64,000 nt of DNA from NCBI RefSeq assembly GCF_910592395.1, contig NC_088318.1, positions 870,001 through 934,000 of the forward strand, written 5' to 3'. The translations under genes and the position numbers were made by a program. This document shows positions 45,769 to 56,695 of this stretch, piece after piece; the stretch's first letter is position 1, and each line of letters opens with the position of its first letter. The notes beneath the pieces were generated by a model. That model did not search any database. It was not told the origin of the DNA and saw only the letters and a list, made by a program, of their open reading frames with translations. This DNA comes from Lineus longissimus. Lineage: Eukaryota; Nemertea; Pilidiophora; Heteronemertea; Lineidae.

Positions 45769-48498
45769 TTATATTAAATTGTTTTCATTCGGTCGTCTGA
45801 TCCTCGTCACCACAATGACGTCATCATCTCGCCGTTTCTTGCGCCTACAGCATAGCAACATCGTGATTTTGCGAGATGCTGTCAGTGCCACGGCGAGGCA
45901 GCACAATGTGTGGATAATGTCACCATAATGATTCATATCCGAATGTTTATTTGACATGATGGCGATGAGGAAGTTAATCAGCAATATTGTGACGATCATA
46001 ATGAAGGCAACATGCAGAACAGACACGACGTAACCAGCATGTATTTGGAACTTACTTAAGTCCAACATGTTTAGCATTATGAGAAAGGTCGAATACATGC
46101 CTTGTGCGTTGTCTTTAAACTCCGTCTTGTTACAGTCTAGTCTCAAGACGCTGGTCAATGTGAGTGAAAATGAGATGAAGATCATGAATAAGACCAAAAT
46201 GAATTGCATCAGCGCCATTATCATGCGTTGGAATCCGATCACGAACCGTCCTATCCCCGGTAAGAGTTGGACGAAGTATAACAACGACCAAATGGTTAAG
46301 ACTTTCGCCACTGAGTAGGAAAGAGCTGATATATGAATCAAGGTGATTATATCTTTGACCTTCAAAGAGATAGTTCTATCCAGACTCAAGAAAAACAACA
46401 TCCCTGTGGCTGTGAATATCGCGTATCCTAGGGCCATGAAGAAGAACGTCACCCGAAAGAACTTCGTGTCAATCACGCGGCTGCCTGATCCCTCTGAGTA
46501 AGCTGCTAGCTTTCGCCTCCGGAGACGCTTCAGTACTGTTATCAGAAGGTCAAACAAATCGTATAGGACACCGAGAGCCGCAGCTATAAATAGGGGCAGA
46601 GTAGACAATTTCATCATTTTATTCAAAGTTTGCCATACGTCTCTTGTCGGCGCCAAAACACGAACATATTTTGTCAAACAACTGATTTGTTGTTCGTGGC
46701 CCGCTTGATAACTAAATTCTGTGTAGTCTTTGACCTCGGCTAGGATGGAGGCCAAATTGGTCGAATTTCCAGAATGCACAAAGGTGAAATTAATATCCTT
46801 TGTAACGAGAAAATAGTCAAAATATACGAATAGATCGTCGGTGTTTGTTGGTATTGGTGAAAGTGCTAAGTAGAGGAAGGCTAGTCGGAATAAAAACCAG
46901 AAAGCAATGGCTGGTATGCCTGCCCAATAGGCGGTCTTGCGCCATGCCTTGATGAGGGGATGATACATCAGATTGCTATCGTGAAGCGCTGGCAAGCGAT
47001 CCTCTCGAATCCGGACCAGATCATGAATAAGTGACTTATCCCTGCGAGACCCGGTTGTGTAGTACTCCGACACGTTGTACTCAATGTGAAGGTGCGGCCC
47101 AAACGCGTCCACCTTCATTTTGTACACTTCCTCCGTCTCTAATATTTTCAAACATAGCTTGTATTGGCCGAGTTTGGAGGCTAATTCTAGTGGTCTGAAG
47201 CCACCGTCGGTTTCACAATGAAGGAGTTCCTGCCTCTGGCAACCATCGCCGAAAAACGTCATTGCTTTTTCATAAAGCAACACGTATTGTTCCTCAGAGC
47301 GAATCCTCAAGAAACTGCCTAGGATAAGGGCATGCAGAATATTGTGTTTCCCATTCTCTTCCATCTCTATAACATCCTTACGCGGTGATGTTTCCAGGTA
47401 GAAAGTAAACACGTTTAGCGAACAGAAAAGAGCAGAAAGGAGAGGTACTCGTTTGAAATACGTTCTGTTAACAATGTCCCTGCTGTACTCGGAACACCTG
47501 CTGGAAAATTTGAAATGTTCAAATCCACCAATGATACACAAGTGAAAAAAAGCGTTGGCATTCCCAGACAACTTATTGTAGATGTATTTCACGGACTCCA
47601 CATCATCTTCGCATAGAATTGTCAAGAATCGTGATTTCTGCCGACCAGTCAAGACAGCAGCCCCTTCTGATCCGTTCAAGGCATCAAGCAAATCATCCAG
47701 CGAACTCGTTCCGCCAACCTCTTTCGATGGCTTATCCCTGGTTTCCCCATTAGCATCAGCAAGGCCAGAGTTACATTTTAAGAATTCCTCTTGCATCGTG
47801 CCATCGTGAAACGGAACGACTGTCTCCAGCGACTCCGGCTGTGTTATCGGTGCCATTGCCCGTCCATTTGTCTCAGTGTTTGTAACGATTTTCAAATCTG
47901 TTTCAGGTGATTCATTCGTTAATTCCTCAGCAGGGCACTCTACAACAATCTCAGCATTTCCTACCATCTTGACAGCTCCTTCAGTAATTGCATCAGAACC
48001 ATCGTGTGTGGGTTGGTCTTCCTCAACAACTTTTCCCGTACTTGTAACGTTCTCCAAAATTGCTTCGCTTCGAATGTTAGGCACTTCGATCGTTGTGCTA
48101 GTATTTTCCACAGGAGAGCAGTATTCCCCAACATCTATCGCTATTGGTGACGTTGAAGCAAGGACATTATCCGGTGTTTCAGTCGCAGGATTGTCAAAGG
48201 CAAGAGGCGCCCAGGTAGCTGTTGGTTCAAGCGTATTCTTTGCAAGGGACGTCAGTTCTAGGTGAGGACTTGTCTCCTCTTTGTCTGCAGATATGCTCTC
48301 ATCGGTAGAATTTGCTTTTGACACTCCCTTAACATGTGGCTTTGGTGACCCAGTAACTCGGTCATTTGTTGTATCCTTCTGACGGTGTTTTGAATCCTCC
48401 TCCGCCCGGCGTTTCGCGGTGAACGTATTGATGCTGTTGGTGTTCATGTCCTTTCGTCCGGGTGATTTGCTTCGTATAGGATGGACTTTAGATGACAT
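45769..48498 (-). CDS. TRP-like cation channel, intronless, nested in the receptor A intron
   Basis: One uninterrupted 909-residue frame on the minus strand, from ATG at 48498-48496 to TAA at 45769-45771. The frame stays open 27 codons further upstream but without an ATG. Residues 1-270 are Ser/Thr/Glu-rich and look disordered. About 285-460 is helical and resembles degenerate ankyrin repeats (for example GGFRPLELASKLGQYKLCLKI). Six membrane segments follow: about 521-548, 634-655, 680-706, 727-745, 760-785 and 822-850, with a pore loop near 801-815 (GMYSTFLIMLNMLDLS). S6 ends INFLIAIMSNKHSDM, the classic TRP signature, and the short tail is basic. It fits the ankyrin-bearing TRPA/TRPV/TRPC side of the superfamily but no subfamily is certain. 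Lack of introns suggests a retrocopy or an intron-poor lineage. Confidence 0.87.
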   Translation of the reverse strand: MSSKVHPIRSKSPGRKDMNTNSINTFTAKRRAEEDSKHRQKDTTNDRVTGSPKPHVKGVSKANSTDESISADKEETSPHLELTSLAKNTLEPTATWAPLAFDNPATETPDNVLASTSPIAIDVGEYCSPVENTSTTIEVPNIRSEAILENVTSTGKVVEEDQPTHDGSDAITEGAVKMVGNAEIVVECPAEELTNESPETDLKIVTNTETNGRAMAPITQPESLETVVPFHDGTMQEEFLKCNSGLADANGETRDKPSKEVGGTSSLDDLLDALNGSEGAAVLTGRQKSRFLTILCEDDVESVKYIYNKLSGNANAFFHLCIIGGFEHFKFSSRCSEYSRDIVNRTYFKRVPLLSALFCSLNVFTFYLETSPRKDVIEMEENGKHNILHALILGSFLRIRSEEQYVLLYEKAMTFFGDGCQRQELLHCETDGGFRPLELASKLGQYKLCLKILETEEVYKMKVDAFGPHLHIEYNVSEYYTTGSRRDKSLIHDLVRIREDRLPALHDSNLMYHPLIKAWRKTAYWAGIPAIAFWFLFRLAFLYLALSPIPTNTDDLFVYFDYFLVTKDINFTFVHSGNSTNLASILAEVKDYTEFSYQAGHEQQISCLTKYVRVLAPTRDVWQTLNKMMKLSTLPLFIAAALGVLYDLFDLLITVLKRLRRRKLAAYSEGSGSRVIDTKFFRVTFFFMALGYAIFTATGMLFFLSLDRTISLKVKDIITLIHISALSYSVAKVLTIWSLLYFVQLLPGIGRFVIGFQRMIMALMQFILVLFMIFISFSLTLTSVLRLDCNKTEFKDNAQGMYSTFLIMLNMLDLSKFQIHAGYVVSVLHVAFIMIVTILLINFLIAIMSNKHSDMNHYGDIIHTLCCLAVALTASRKITMLLCCRRKKRRDDDVIVVTRIRRPNENNLI

Positions 48499-49577
48499 AA
48501 TCGGTTCTTGAAATTGTTTGTTTTTCCAACGAGAAAATACAGCTTCAATCCGGAACAGTAACAACTCATGCTCGTGCAATCCCTGCCAATGCGAAGTCGA
48601 CTTGGTTATTTACCGTGACGTCAAAAACAAGTCAGGTGATTCAACGCGATAATGATAAAAACCACAAACTCCACAATGGACTGTTTGCTATGTCGATTCA
48701 GCCCATCCCAGACCAAACAGTCCCACACAGCCATCAATTAACACTACTTTTACCATTGTTATCCTGATGTCACATTACCGTTATCGGAGTGAAACTAATC
48801 TCAAAATTGCTTTTTAGCAGGCACAGTACATATCAATATTAATAAAGGCCCCCCCCCCCCTCCCCAGCATTCGTAATGGTATCCCCTACGCGGTACCTTG
48901 CGGATGGTTCCACTCCCAACACAATATTTTGAATGGAATGCCAGGCCAGATCATGCTTTTGGAAGAATACAGAGGCCTCAAAGTATCTACATGCCTGAAG
49001 TTTCCGGCAGTTTGTAAAAAAATGCGGAGTTTATACTAGTGAGGCTAAACCAAAAGGATGAACATATTTAGAGAAAAGCAGTGCAAATGATCTTTAAACA
49101 ATATCAACACATTAACAAACAGTTATTCAGTTGGAACGTTAGGCAATAATCCACGCATATTTGCAAAGCAAGGCGGTTTCATTTAAATAATTGAACTCGT
49201 CATCCATTACGTCCCCAGTTACTATCAGTGCAGCACTCCGTCCTGTGTGCGAATACCATGAAACTGGGTTGCTAGGTAACACACCTTATGTTTACCGAAG
49301 ACTCTACTTAATGTTTATTTGACTTTTTTAAAGCTTTTTTGCCAAAAAAGGTGAAGACAAACCTGCTCTTCCGTCCAGACATTTCTAACCTAGCTATGGA
49401 CACTGCCATCGCCCATGATAGAATAGGAAGATGAGTAACATCAGAAATGAAGTATTCGTAACATCATTTTTTGTAGATCAACTTGAAATGTTTCAACACT
49501 ACCATTCCCATACATGTAACACATTTTAAAGCCACGTGTTGGTGTACGTATTTTAATATGTCACATTAACATTCCAG
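48499..49577 (+). other. Receptor A intron, right part (upstream of the TRP-like gene)
   Basis: It should contain the promoter of the minus-strand TRP-like gene and the end of the receptor intron (TTCCAG at 49577). A poly-C run lies near 48848-48862. No other feature is recognised. Confidence 0.55.
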
Positions 49578-50175
49578 ATTTTTGAAACTGACTTTCCCTC
49601 TGAAGGCAAAGACGATCTCAACTCAAGGTAACGCCAATAAGGCCATCGTCTTTGTTATAATCCTAGCGATAGGATGCAACATCTGGCGGTACTGGTGGTT
49701 CTATTTCACCACAGAAGGCGAGGGGGACAACCCATGTTTTCCCAGTGGCATAACAAGGCTCAAGAAACATCCAGAAGGAGACGAGGCCGATCGAATGGTC
49801 TACTTAACTATTATGTTCGTTGCACCACTTGGACTTTTGTTACTCTTGAATATAGTCGTCATAACTTCTTTGATGAAGTCCCTGAGTAGATCCCAACAGC
49901 TTTCAAAGACAAATGACAAAAGTCAGGCAGCTCAACACCAGTTGTCTTTGATGACAGGTTGCATCTGTACGCTATTTTTCATATGTGAGGTACCAGCCTG
50001 TATCAACAGAATTGTTGCTCCCATCTTGGTCAAGAACTCCGTACTTTGGGAAATAGGTGTTACCATACGCAAGGCGGGTTTAATGCTAATAACATTGGAT
50101 TCCTCGTCCAACTTCTTCATCTATTTGGTAACAAATAGAAAATTTCGGTCTATTTTGAATTGTTCAACAAAATAA
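49578..50175 (+). CDS. Receptor A, exon 2: class A-like GPCR, TM4 to TM7
   Basis: A terminal exon with a CATTCCAG acceptor; its first base completes an Arg codon, giving VALERFLKLTFPL across the join. It codes TM4 (KAIVFVIILAIGC), a second extracellular loop with one Cys (NPCFPSG), TM5 (MVYLTIMFVAPLGLLLLLN), a third intracellular loop, TM6 with FFICEVPACI in place of the usual C-W-x-P, and TM7 with LDSSSNFFIYL in place of N-P-x-x-Y. It ends at TAA 50173-50175. The joined protein is 338 residues, normal for a small class A receptor. TM6 and TM7 resemble FMRFamide-receptor-like proteins. The intron to exon 1 is 4,880 bp and carries the antisense TRP-like gene. Confidence 0.87.
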
Positions 50176-51886
50176 TTTGACCGCATCGATCTCTCTCGGA
50201 CTAGTAACAAATTAATTGTCTACCACCGTTAGAACTTCGTAGCTATTTTAGATTTAGTCACTCTGTCCTCACGATGTCCAAGTGATGGGCATTTAAACTA
50301 ACTTCATGTAAAATTGTGAACATCTTGGCATTCATACAGACTCGAGTGAAGAATAGTTTAACAGGAGGCTCGGTGATCGTCAAACAAGGACAAGTTGTAG
50401 AGTTTGTTGAACTCATTACAGGCTTGAACGTCTTATACAAAGATAATGGATTTGTGTCGTTTTATTTCTTTTCGTTTTTCAATTCTATCAACACAGTGGT
50501 ATTGTCTGCTCGCCAGGGGACTGGCCCCGCCAAGATCGGCAGCCAGTCAAGGAGATGGAAAACTCTGATCCTGATCAGGAAATGCCCATGGTCCATCGAC
50601 ATCGGCTGGGTGGCGTAGTTAAGAATCAGGCACGTCGATAAATGTGGTCTGTCAATTTCCCTCTGCCATATAACCTCTCTCCAAGCATTCCCACCAAGTT
50701 AATTTCACATCCCTGTCATTGCTGTCTAGTATTGAGCCACCGTTCTCTCTACCTTAGCTTAACCCAGCCAGTCTCTCCCAGTGAATATATGAATCTCTGT
50801 CACTGATGCTTAGCATTGAGACACCAGGAGGGAAATCACATTGATTGCATTATAATGTTATCTAGAGGATGTCAGAATATCATCCACGCGTCATATCACC
50901 TTGGGAAGTGCCAACCGACACGTCTCAGATTCGACGCCTTTCATTATTGTTGAGGTCAAGGGATGAGTATTCGTATACACAGGAGTTTCAAATATGCTGT
51001 GTTTTTCTTTTTCTTTTGCCTTAGCTTTTCACCAAGAGGAGTGAGTGTGTCTTATCTGAGACCCGTTGAGTGTTTTTCATTACTCTACAGCCGGAGGATA
51101 GTCCGTCGGGTGTTTCTCTCTTGGCGAGGTATTTTGCTTGCCGTGGAATAGATACCTCCAGGTAGAGGAACGCCGGCGGGTTTTACGAGTCATTGGAAAG
51201 TCGAAGTAACGACCACCTGGTTATGAAATAACGTTAGCTCGATTTCAAACGACAGCTTATATTTCCAAGTATCAAGCTGTGACAACTCACATGTTGATTC
51301 GATGCACTATCAGATTAGTAACATGCACCACCGACACATACTAATGTTTCGATCGGTTGATTGACTTGTATCTTCTAGATTGCACAGTAATCGTATGTTA
51401 CGATATTATCGCTGGAAAGACTGGCTGAGTTAATCACACGTTTACTGGATATCTATAGGCTAAATGTCGTTCCGTGTTATGCATCGCCAAAACGAAACGA
51501 GACTGACAAGGCGACGTTACTGATACGATAACTATTGGAAAGAATGGTCAAATGTGGCTTTTTTTGCTTTCAGTCAACTAATTATGATGACCCAATTGAC
51601 ACAGATCGCATGCGACATGCCCATTTTAAAACCTTCGCCGCTAGGTACGTTACTGATAACTCCTACTGCTAGAATGTACGCAATGTATTACATATCATCC
51701 GTTTGAGGTGATTTAGCCCCGCGTTTTCTAAACTCATTTTTGCACCTGTAGATATTTCATGAACAAGAAATTTGCATAGTCCCTGGTACTTCACTGGTGC
51801 ATCGCTGTCCCTGGCAGCACAAAACCCCTCCCGGTGTTTTCTTGTTTGTTCGACTTGGTTTACGGAATGAGTTACCAACAGAGAGG

Positions 51887-52060
51887 ATTCACGCCGTCAC
51901 TGTTCACGTTTCACTTGTCACGAGTTACCTGACACGAAGTGAGTGTGCATGGTGACATCGTGAATCGTATGTAGCCCGCTCTTTGGAAATGACATGTCCG
52001 TTCTTTATGTCACGCATGAAAAGTGAACAGTGACACGTTACATGTGAAATCGTGAACTCG
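51887..52060. repeat. Imperfect inverted repeat rich in GTCAC/GTGAC
   Basis: The left side has GTCACTGTTCACGTTTCAC; the right side has GTGAACAGTGAC and ATGTGAAATCGTGAAC, which can pair with it. It may be a decayed foldback element. Confidence 0.4.
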
Positions 52061-55000
52061 ATGTAATCTTGGCGGCCTTAGAAGACAACCGTTTACGACA
52101 TAGCAGTAGTCTTTATCCCTATACAACAAAGGACTCATGGACAGAAGAAGGCGGTGTTTTATGAGCTAGGATCCACTTATGGGACACATTCTAAGAGATT
52201 GCCTAGTGTTAGATTATCACTAACATCTCGTACAGTTAATCACAGTCCTGTCAGCTTTATGGCCGAAATGTCGCTCTCTATTAACCAGTTAAGATGACCA
52301 TCTCCACGACTGACGGCGGTCAAATGGTCAGCGCTGTGATAGATCGTAGCAAAGTATGGCGGTCAGGAATTAGAGAATAGCACGTCACTTACTGCTATCA
52401 CGTTATGAGGGTGACCACCTTTATGGGCGTCCAGGAGCGCACCAAGAGAGAAGTAGCGCCCTGATATATCAGAACAGAATAAGAACAGAATATGAAATAG
52501 TAATTTTGCAATTTTTCTTTCTAAAATAGTTTTCTCATTCGAAGCTTCCCTGGGATCATTCGAATGACAACACTTATACGAATAGACAAAATGCATCCTG
52601 AGAGAGATAGTTACAGATGAATCATCCACGAAAGGCACTGTGTGGGCCCAAAATAAGTTTTCCACTCTACCTGAAGGCGCGCAGTGGGTGAGATACAGCG
52701 TTCTGTGTACGAGGATTACCGTAGGCTAATTCAGAGCGTTGGCAAACTGCGCTATTCGGATTCCGACGCTGTAATTTTCAAAGAGAATGTTCGTTTTTCA
52801 ATTGTTTCAGCAAATGATGTGCCGTCAACGTCGTCGTCGATTTGTGCCGGTATACCATACACGACAGCCACGATGCACTCTCTACCGTGTCATAATCCAG
52901 ATCAGCTTATACACTAGACCGTTAGACATGTTAGAGAAAAGACCATGAACCCTGAAGGCTCCAGTCAGAATGACGGCACTGCACCAATAACGGATCCCGC
53001 TTTAAAATGCTCAACTGACATTTCGACACGAGAGGGATTAATGATAATCAATGATGTGCACTAAATGGATGAAAACATCCCCGCATTCCGTAATTGTGAT
53101 CAAATCTTTGGCATTTCCAATTACGCACTGTCTGATGGTTTGTCCTGTGCCGAGATATTTTTTAAGAACAGACTTGAAAGAGCCATTGCCCTTCATTCAC
53201 GCAGGATTGACGCATGTATAAACTAAAGAAAGAATAGTATTTTTATGATAATGGTTTTCCTGTAGACCTGTGGCTCGTTTTGACATATTTTGATGGTTCT
53301 GTAAGGCACATTTCTAATTTAGGTGTCTTTCAAGATGATCGATTCTAAATTGATAATTGCACTGACAATTAATTGTTTTGATAGTCGGTGACTCTAGCAG
53401 GATGGGAGAAACCTCTCCAAAGAATGCCTATGAAGGACATCTACAAGTAACACCCGTTCCCAGGGAACAGGGGAATGGGTACTGCCCAATAGGGGTCACC
53501 AGTACATGTAGTACTAATGCAATGCACTACATGCACAACTAGGACTCCCCTATCTGGCCAATGGTTTTGCCCGTCTGGTGTTACGCCTTTACCTGGGGAC
53601 AAAAATAGCACATTCACTCGAGCTGCAGTCCGGGAAACTAACGCTATGTAGTTTGAATCATAGTCAACGCCAGAACAACTTTGAAATCAAAATATCACAG
53701 AAGGAACAAAGGTAAAACAAACTTCTGATATCTTTGGATAGAGGCAGCTTATCTACCCTTCTAATAGTGCTACATAGCTTATCCAAAGTTGTTCGGTTTG
53801 CATCCTTTGAATGTATAGAAACCAAATATCGCATTTCCTGAACAGTTTCAGAATACCAAAGGTGATACATTGTCCATTTCGTATCCAATGCTCAGGTTGT
53901 ATCGAGATAGACAAGGTATCATCCCTACCTTAGGAGTCATTAAGAAACAATTGCCTACTGTTTCCGGACAGCATATTAAGCAGTGCCCCAATTGCTCGCC
54001 AAGATCTTAGAATTCTTTGAACCGCCTGAAGGATAATATATAGATACTTTGGATCCCCTCGACTATCTTCTCATAAGACAGGCGACAGCTAATCTCCTTC
54101 TTGAAGAGAAAGGCATGTCTTGTTCGGTATCGGGTTTTTACACTCAATGACAAAAGATCCGTATCGCAGGATCGTCTTCGATCAGCTCAAACTCGTTAAA
54201 ACTCTTTGTTATACCGGCAGAACTTGAGCAGGGTAAACACACGGGATATGACAACCCAGAAAGCTAAAACTGTGAAAAAGAACCGGTTTGTAATGTGAGA
54301 CGTTTTTGACCGAAACCAAGTACACTGTGAAGAAACAAGGCATACCATCGGGGACGGTGTGTGTTATGCGTACATCGGGGATTTCAGTCGAGTTTAACAA
54401 GAATGTGTGCCTGCTCTGAGAATCTTCTCAGCTCCCGTAAACAAGCGCTTTTTGTAACTGCGACCTGCAATCATGATTGCATCCGACAAATAAATCTCGA
54501 TTACGGTGGTCACACGCGCTGCCTGCGCGCGACGGGAATAGGTGATCGTTGTACCTGCAATGAACATCTAGCCCAGTGATACCGGTTTTACCCGCAAACG
54601 AGCACTTTTTCAACACTGGTCGCACTGGTACATGTAACTGTAGCAGGAAGCAGCGACGAAATTTGCTTATTCATGGTGCGCTTTACGACGTCTTACAAGT
54701 AAATGAAAAGCTATATCATGGCATGGGGTCAATATTTACCCTAGAAAGCAACGCGGTGAGAAAATTAAGGAAATGAAGGAATCGTGACAGGCTTTTGACC
54801 GAACCTTTGTCCATTGCATAGAATCAATGAACTCCCTTTGTGTGCACCTGAGACTGACCTACCCGATTGATTTTTTTGGATAATGCAATCAGCTCTTGCC
54901 GCAGATTATTGGATACTGCGGACAGAAAGCGAGCCAACATATCGGAGTGCTCCCCTTAAGGTCTTGCTGTCTTCTACGATGTCGGGATTGAGATTTATTT

Positions 55001-55270
55001 AAAGGATATAAAAGAGGCGTAAATCGTATTACGTTTGGCCAGTGGGAGATATCATTCCATTATTCTTTGGCTCATTTCCGAATAGCTAACATTGCCTTGG
55101 AAACAATGCTGGCTATATGGCTCTGGGTCATTGTTGTTTTAAGCGGGCAATATGGTTGGTGGGCGTCAAAAAGGGCCTGTTGTTTGTTGAACTGTATCAT
55201 TTAAACGAAATCAATTACGGTTTTTAGACATGGTCAGAGCAAGGATGCGACTGACTGCACATAATCACAG

Positions 55271-55326
55271 TTTGTTTCCCCCAGAGAAAGCCATAGACAC
55301 CATGACTTTTCAATAGCGAACACAAA
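55271..55326. repeat. Short foldback element, copy 2
   Basis: It has the same centre as the element at 12715 (ACCATGACTTTTCAAT) between TTTGTTTCCCC and GCGAACACAAA arms. It is more decayed than copy 1. Confidence 0.4.
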
Positions 55327-56409
55327 TTAAAGACATTCTTGATTTCTAGCGTTCTAAATACTTTATGACAGGTACAAGGCAGTTTAACCGTTTGGCTTTC
55401 TCATTGAGCCATGAAAAAGCAAACTGCTGAGTTCGGTCGATGTTAGATTGAAAGAACATTGATTATAAACAGAACTTTGACTTACCTAGGGAAGACTTGA
55501 AAAAACCTAATATAGTAAGTAATATAACACTGCCTGAAACGACACAAGAAACACATTACATTAGTTGGAATCATGTTTTTGTTTTGACAGATCATTGAGG
55601 TAGAAATCTGAAATGCAATACGACAATGGCTATAACGCAGCGTGGGCTGTTCAACAGTGATGACATGCTCACCCATGGTAGATCTAGGGATGAATGTGTA
55701 ACTAATAGCTATCCTTGAGGACTGAATATATGAGGCTTTTTGAAACTAATTTAGCTCTCATCGATTAACCGCGGAACGTACCAGATTGCTACTGCCAGAA
55801 CTTCTTCATTATTTTCCTATAAAAGATGTACCCTTGAGACCAAATCTATCCTTGCTATCTCGGCAAACTTGGAAACCATCATGCATACCACACAGAGAAA
55901 CCATAGACATTAGTCTATCAATTTGACGTCATGATCTCTGACTGAAGACCAAAATGACTGGAGATCCTAGGTGATTACTCTAAACTACAGAACAATGCTC
56001 TTTATGGAAAAACAGCTCCCATTACCATTGTGGAGCGATATAAAACGTTAGCTTCTTCTTTGCTATAAGTTCAAGCAGTGGATTATACCATCATAAACGA
56101 GACTGAATGACTGGCAAATAAGACGCGTCATTTTTCAGAGAGATTGAGAGCCTCACTGGTTGATTGTTGGCCATTTCCTTCAGCGATGGAAAGTTGGATG
56201 GAGAAAATAAAGGCTTAGTTCTCATTGTCAGTTGCTGTAAAAAAATTCCTAGAACACCATTCACGATATTATTGATAAACGCCTTATAAAGTACAAGATG
56301 ACTCGAGGAGGTTTTTGCTAATGTTGCTGTTGCTATAATAGGTTCTGTATACAGCTCTGACTTGCGGAGAAAGACAGAGATCGGTCTCATGTCTGTTTAG
56401 TTTGACATA

Positions 56410-56560
56410 ATGTCAGAGTCAACAAGGTCACGGTCAAGACGTTCAATGTAAACAAGCAAGGACAAGGTCAACGCATTCTATGTCAACAAGGTCACGGTCA
56501 ACACCTTCAATGTCAACAAAGTCACGGTCAACAAGTTCAAGGTCACTTAGGTCACAGTCA
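56410..56560. promoter_or_regulatory. Array of nuclear-receptor-like AGGTCA half-sites with a DR3
   Basis: A repeat of roughly 25-35 bp based on TCAACAAGGTCACGG holds five exact AGGTCA sites at 56425, 56465, 56489, 56540 and 56549. The last two form a perfect direct repeat with a 3-bp spacer (AGGTCActtAGGTCA, 56540-56554). Whether it binds a receptor is unknown; it may be only a minisatellite. Confidence 0.35.
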
Positions 56561-56648
56561 AAATGCGTTGCCGGGGTAGGAATGATTCGAAGATAGTGAT
56601 GATTAAGGTTGATCAATCAGACATGGATGGAGCCGCATGGTCGCCTGC

Positions 56649-56695
56649 ATCACGTGACGTGTCTGCCAACATCACGTGACGTGTCTGCCAACATC
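56649..56695. repeat. 22-bp tandem repeat with TCACGTGA palindromes
   Basis: Two copies of ATCACGTGACGTGTCTGCCA (starts 56649 and 56671) and a decayed third. Each intact copy carries the E-box CACGTG. Confidence 0.55.
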
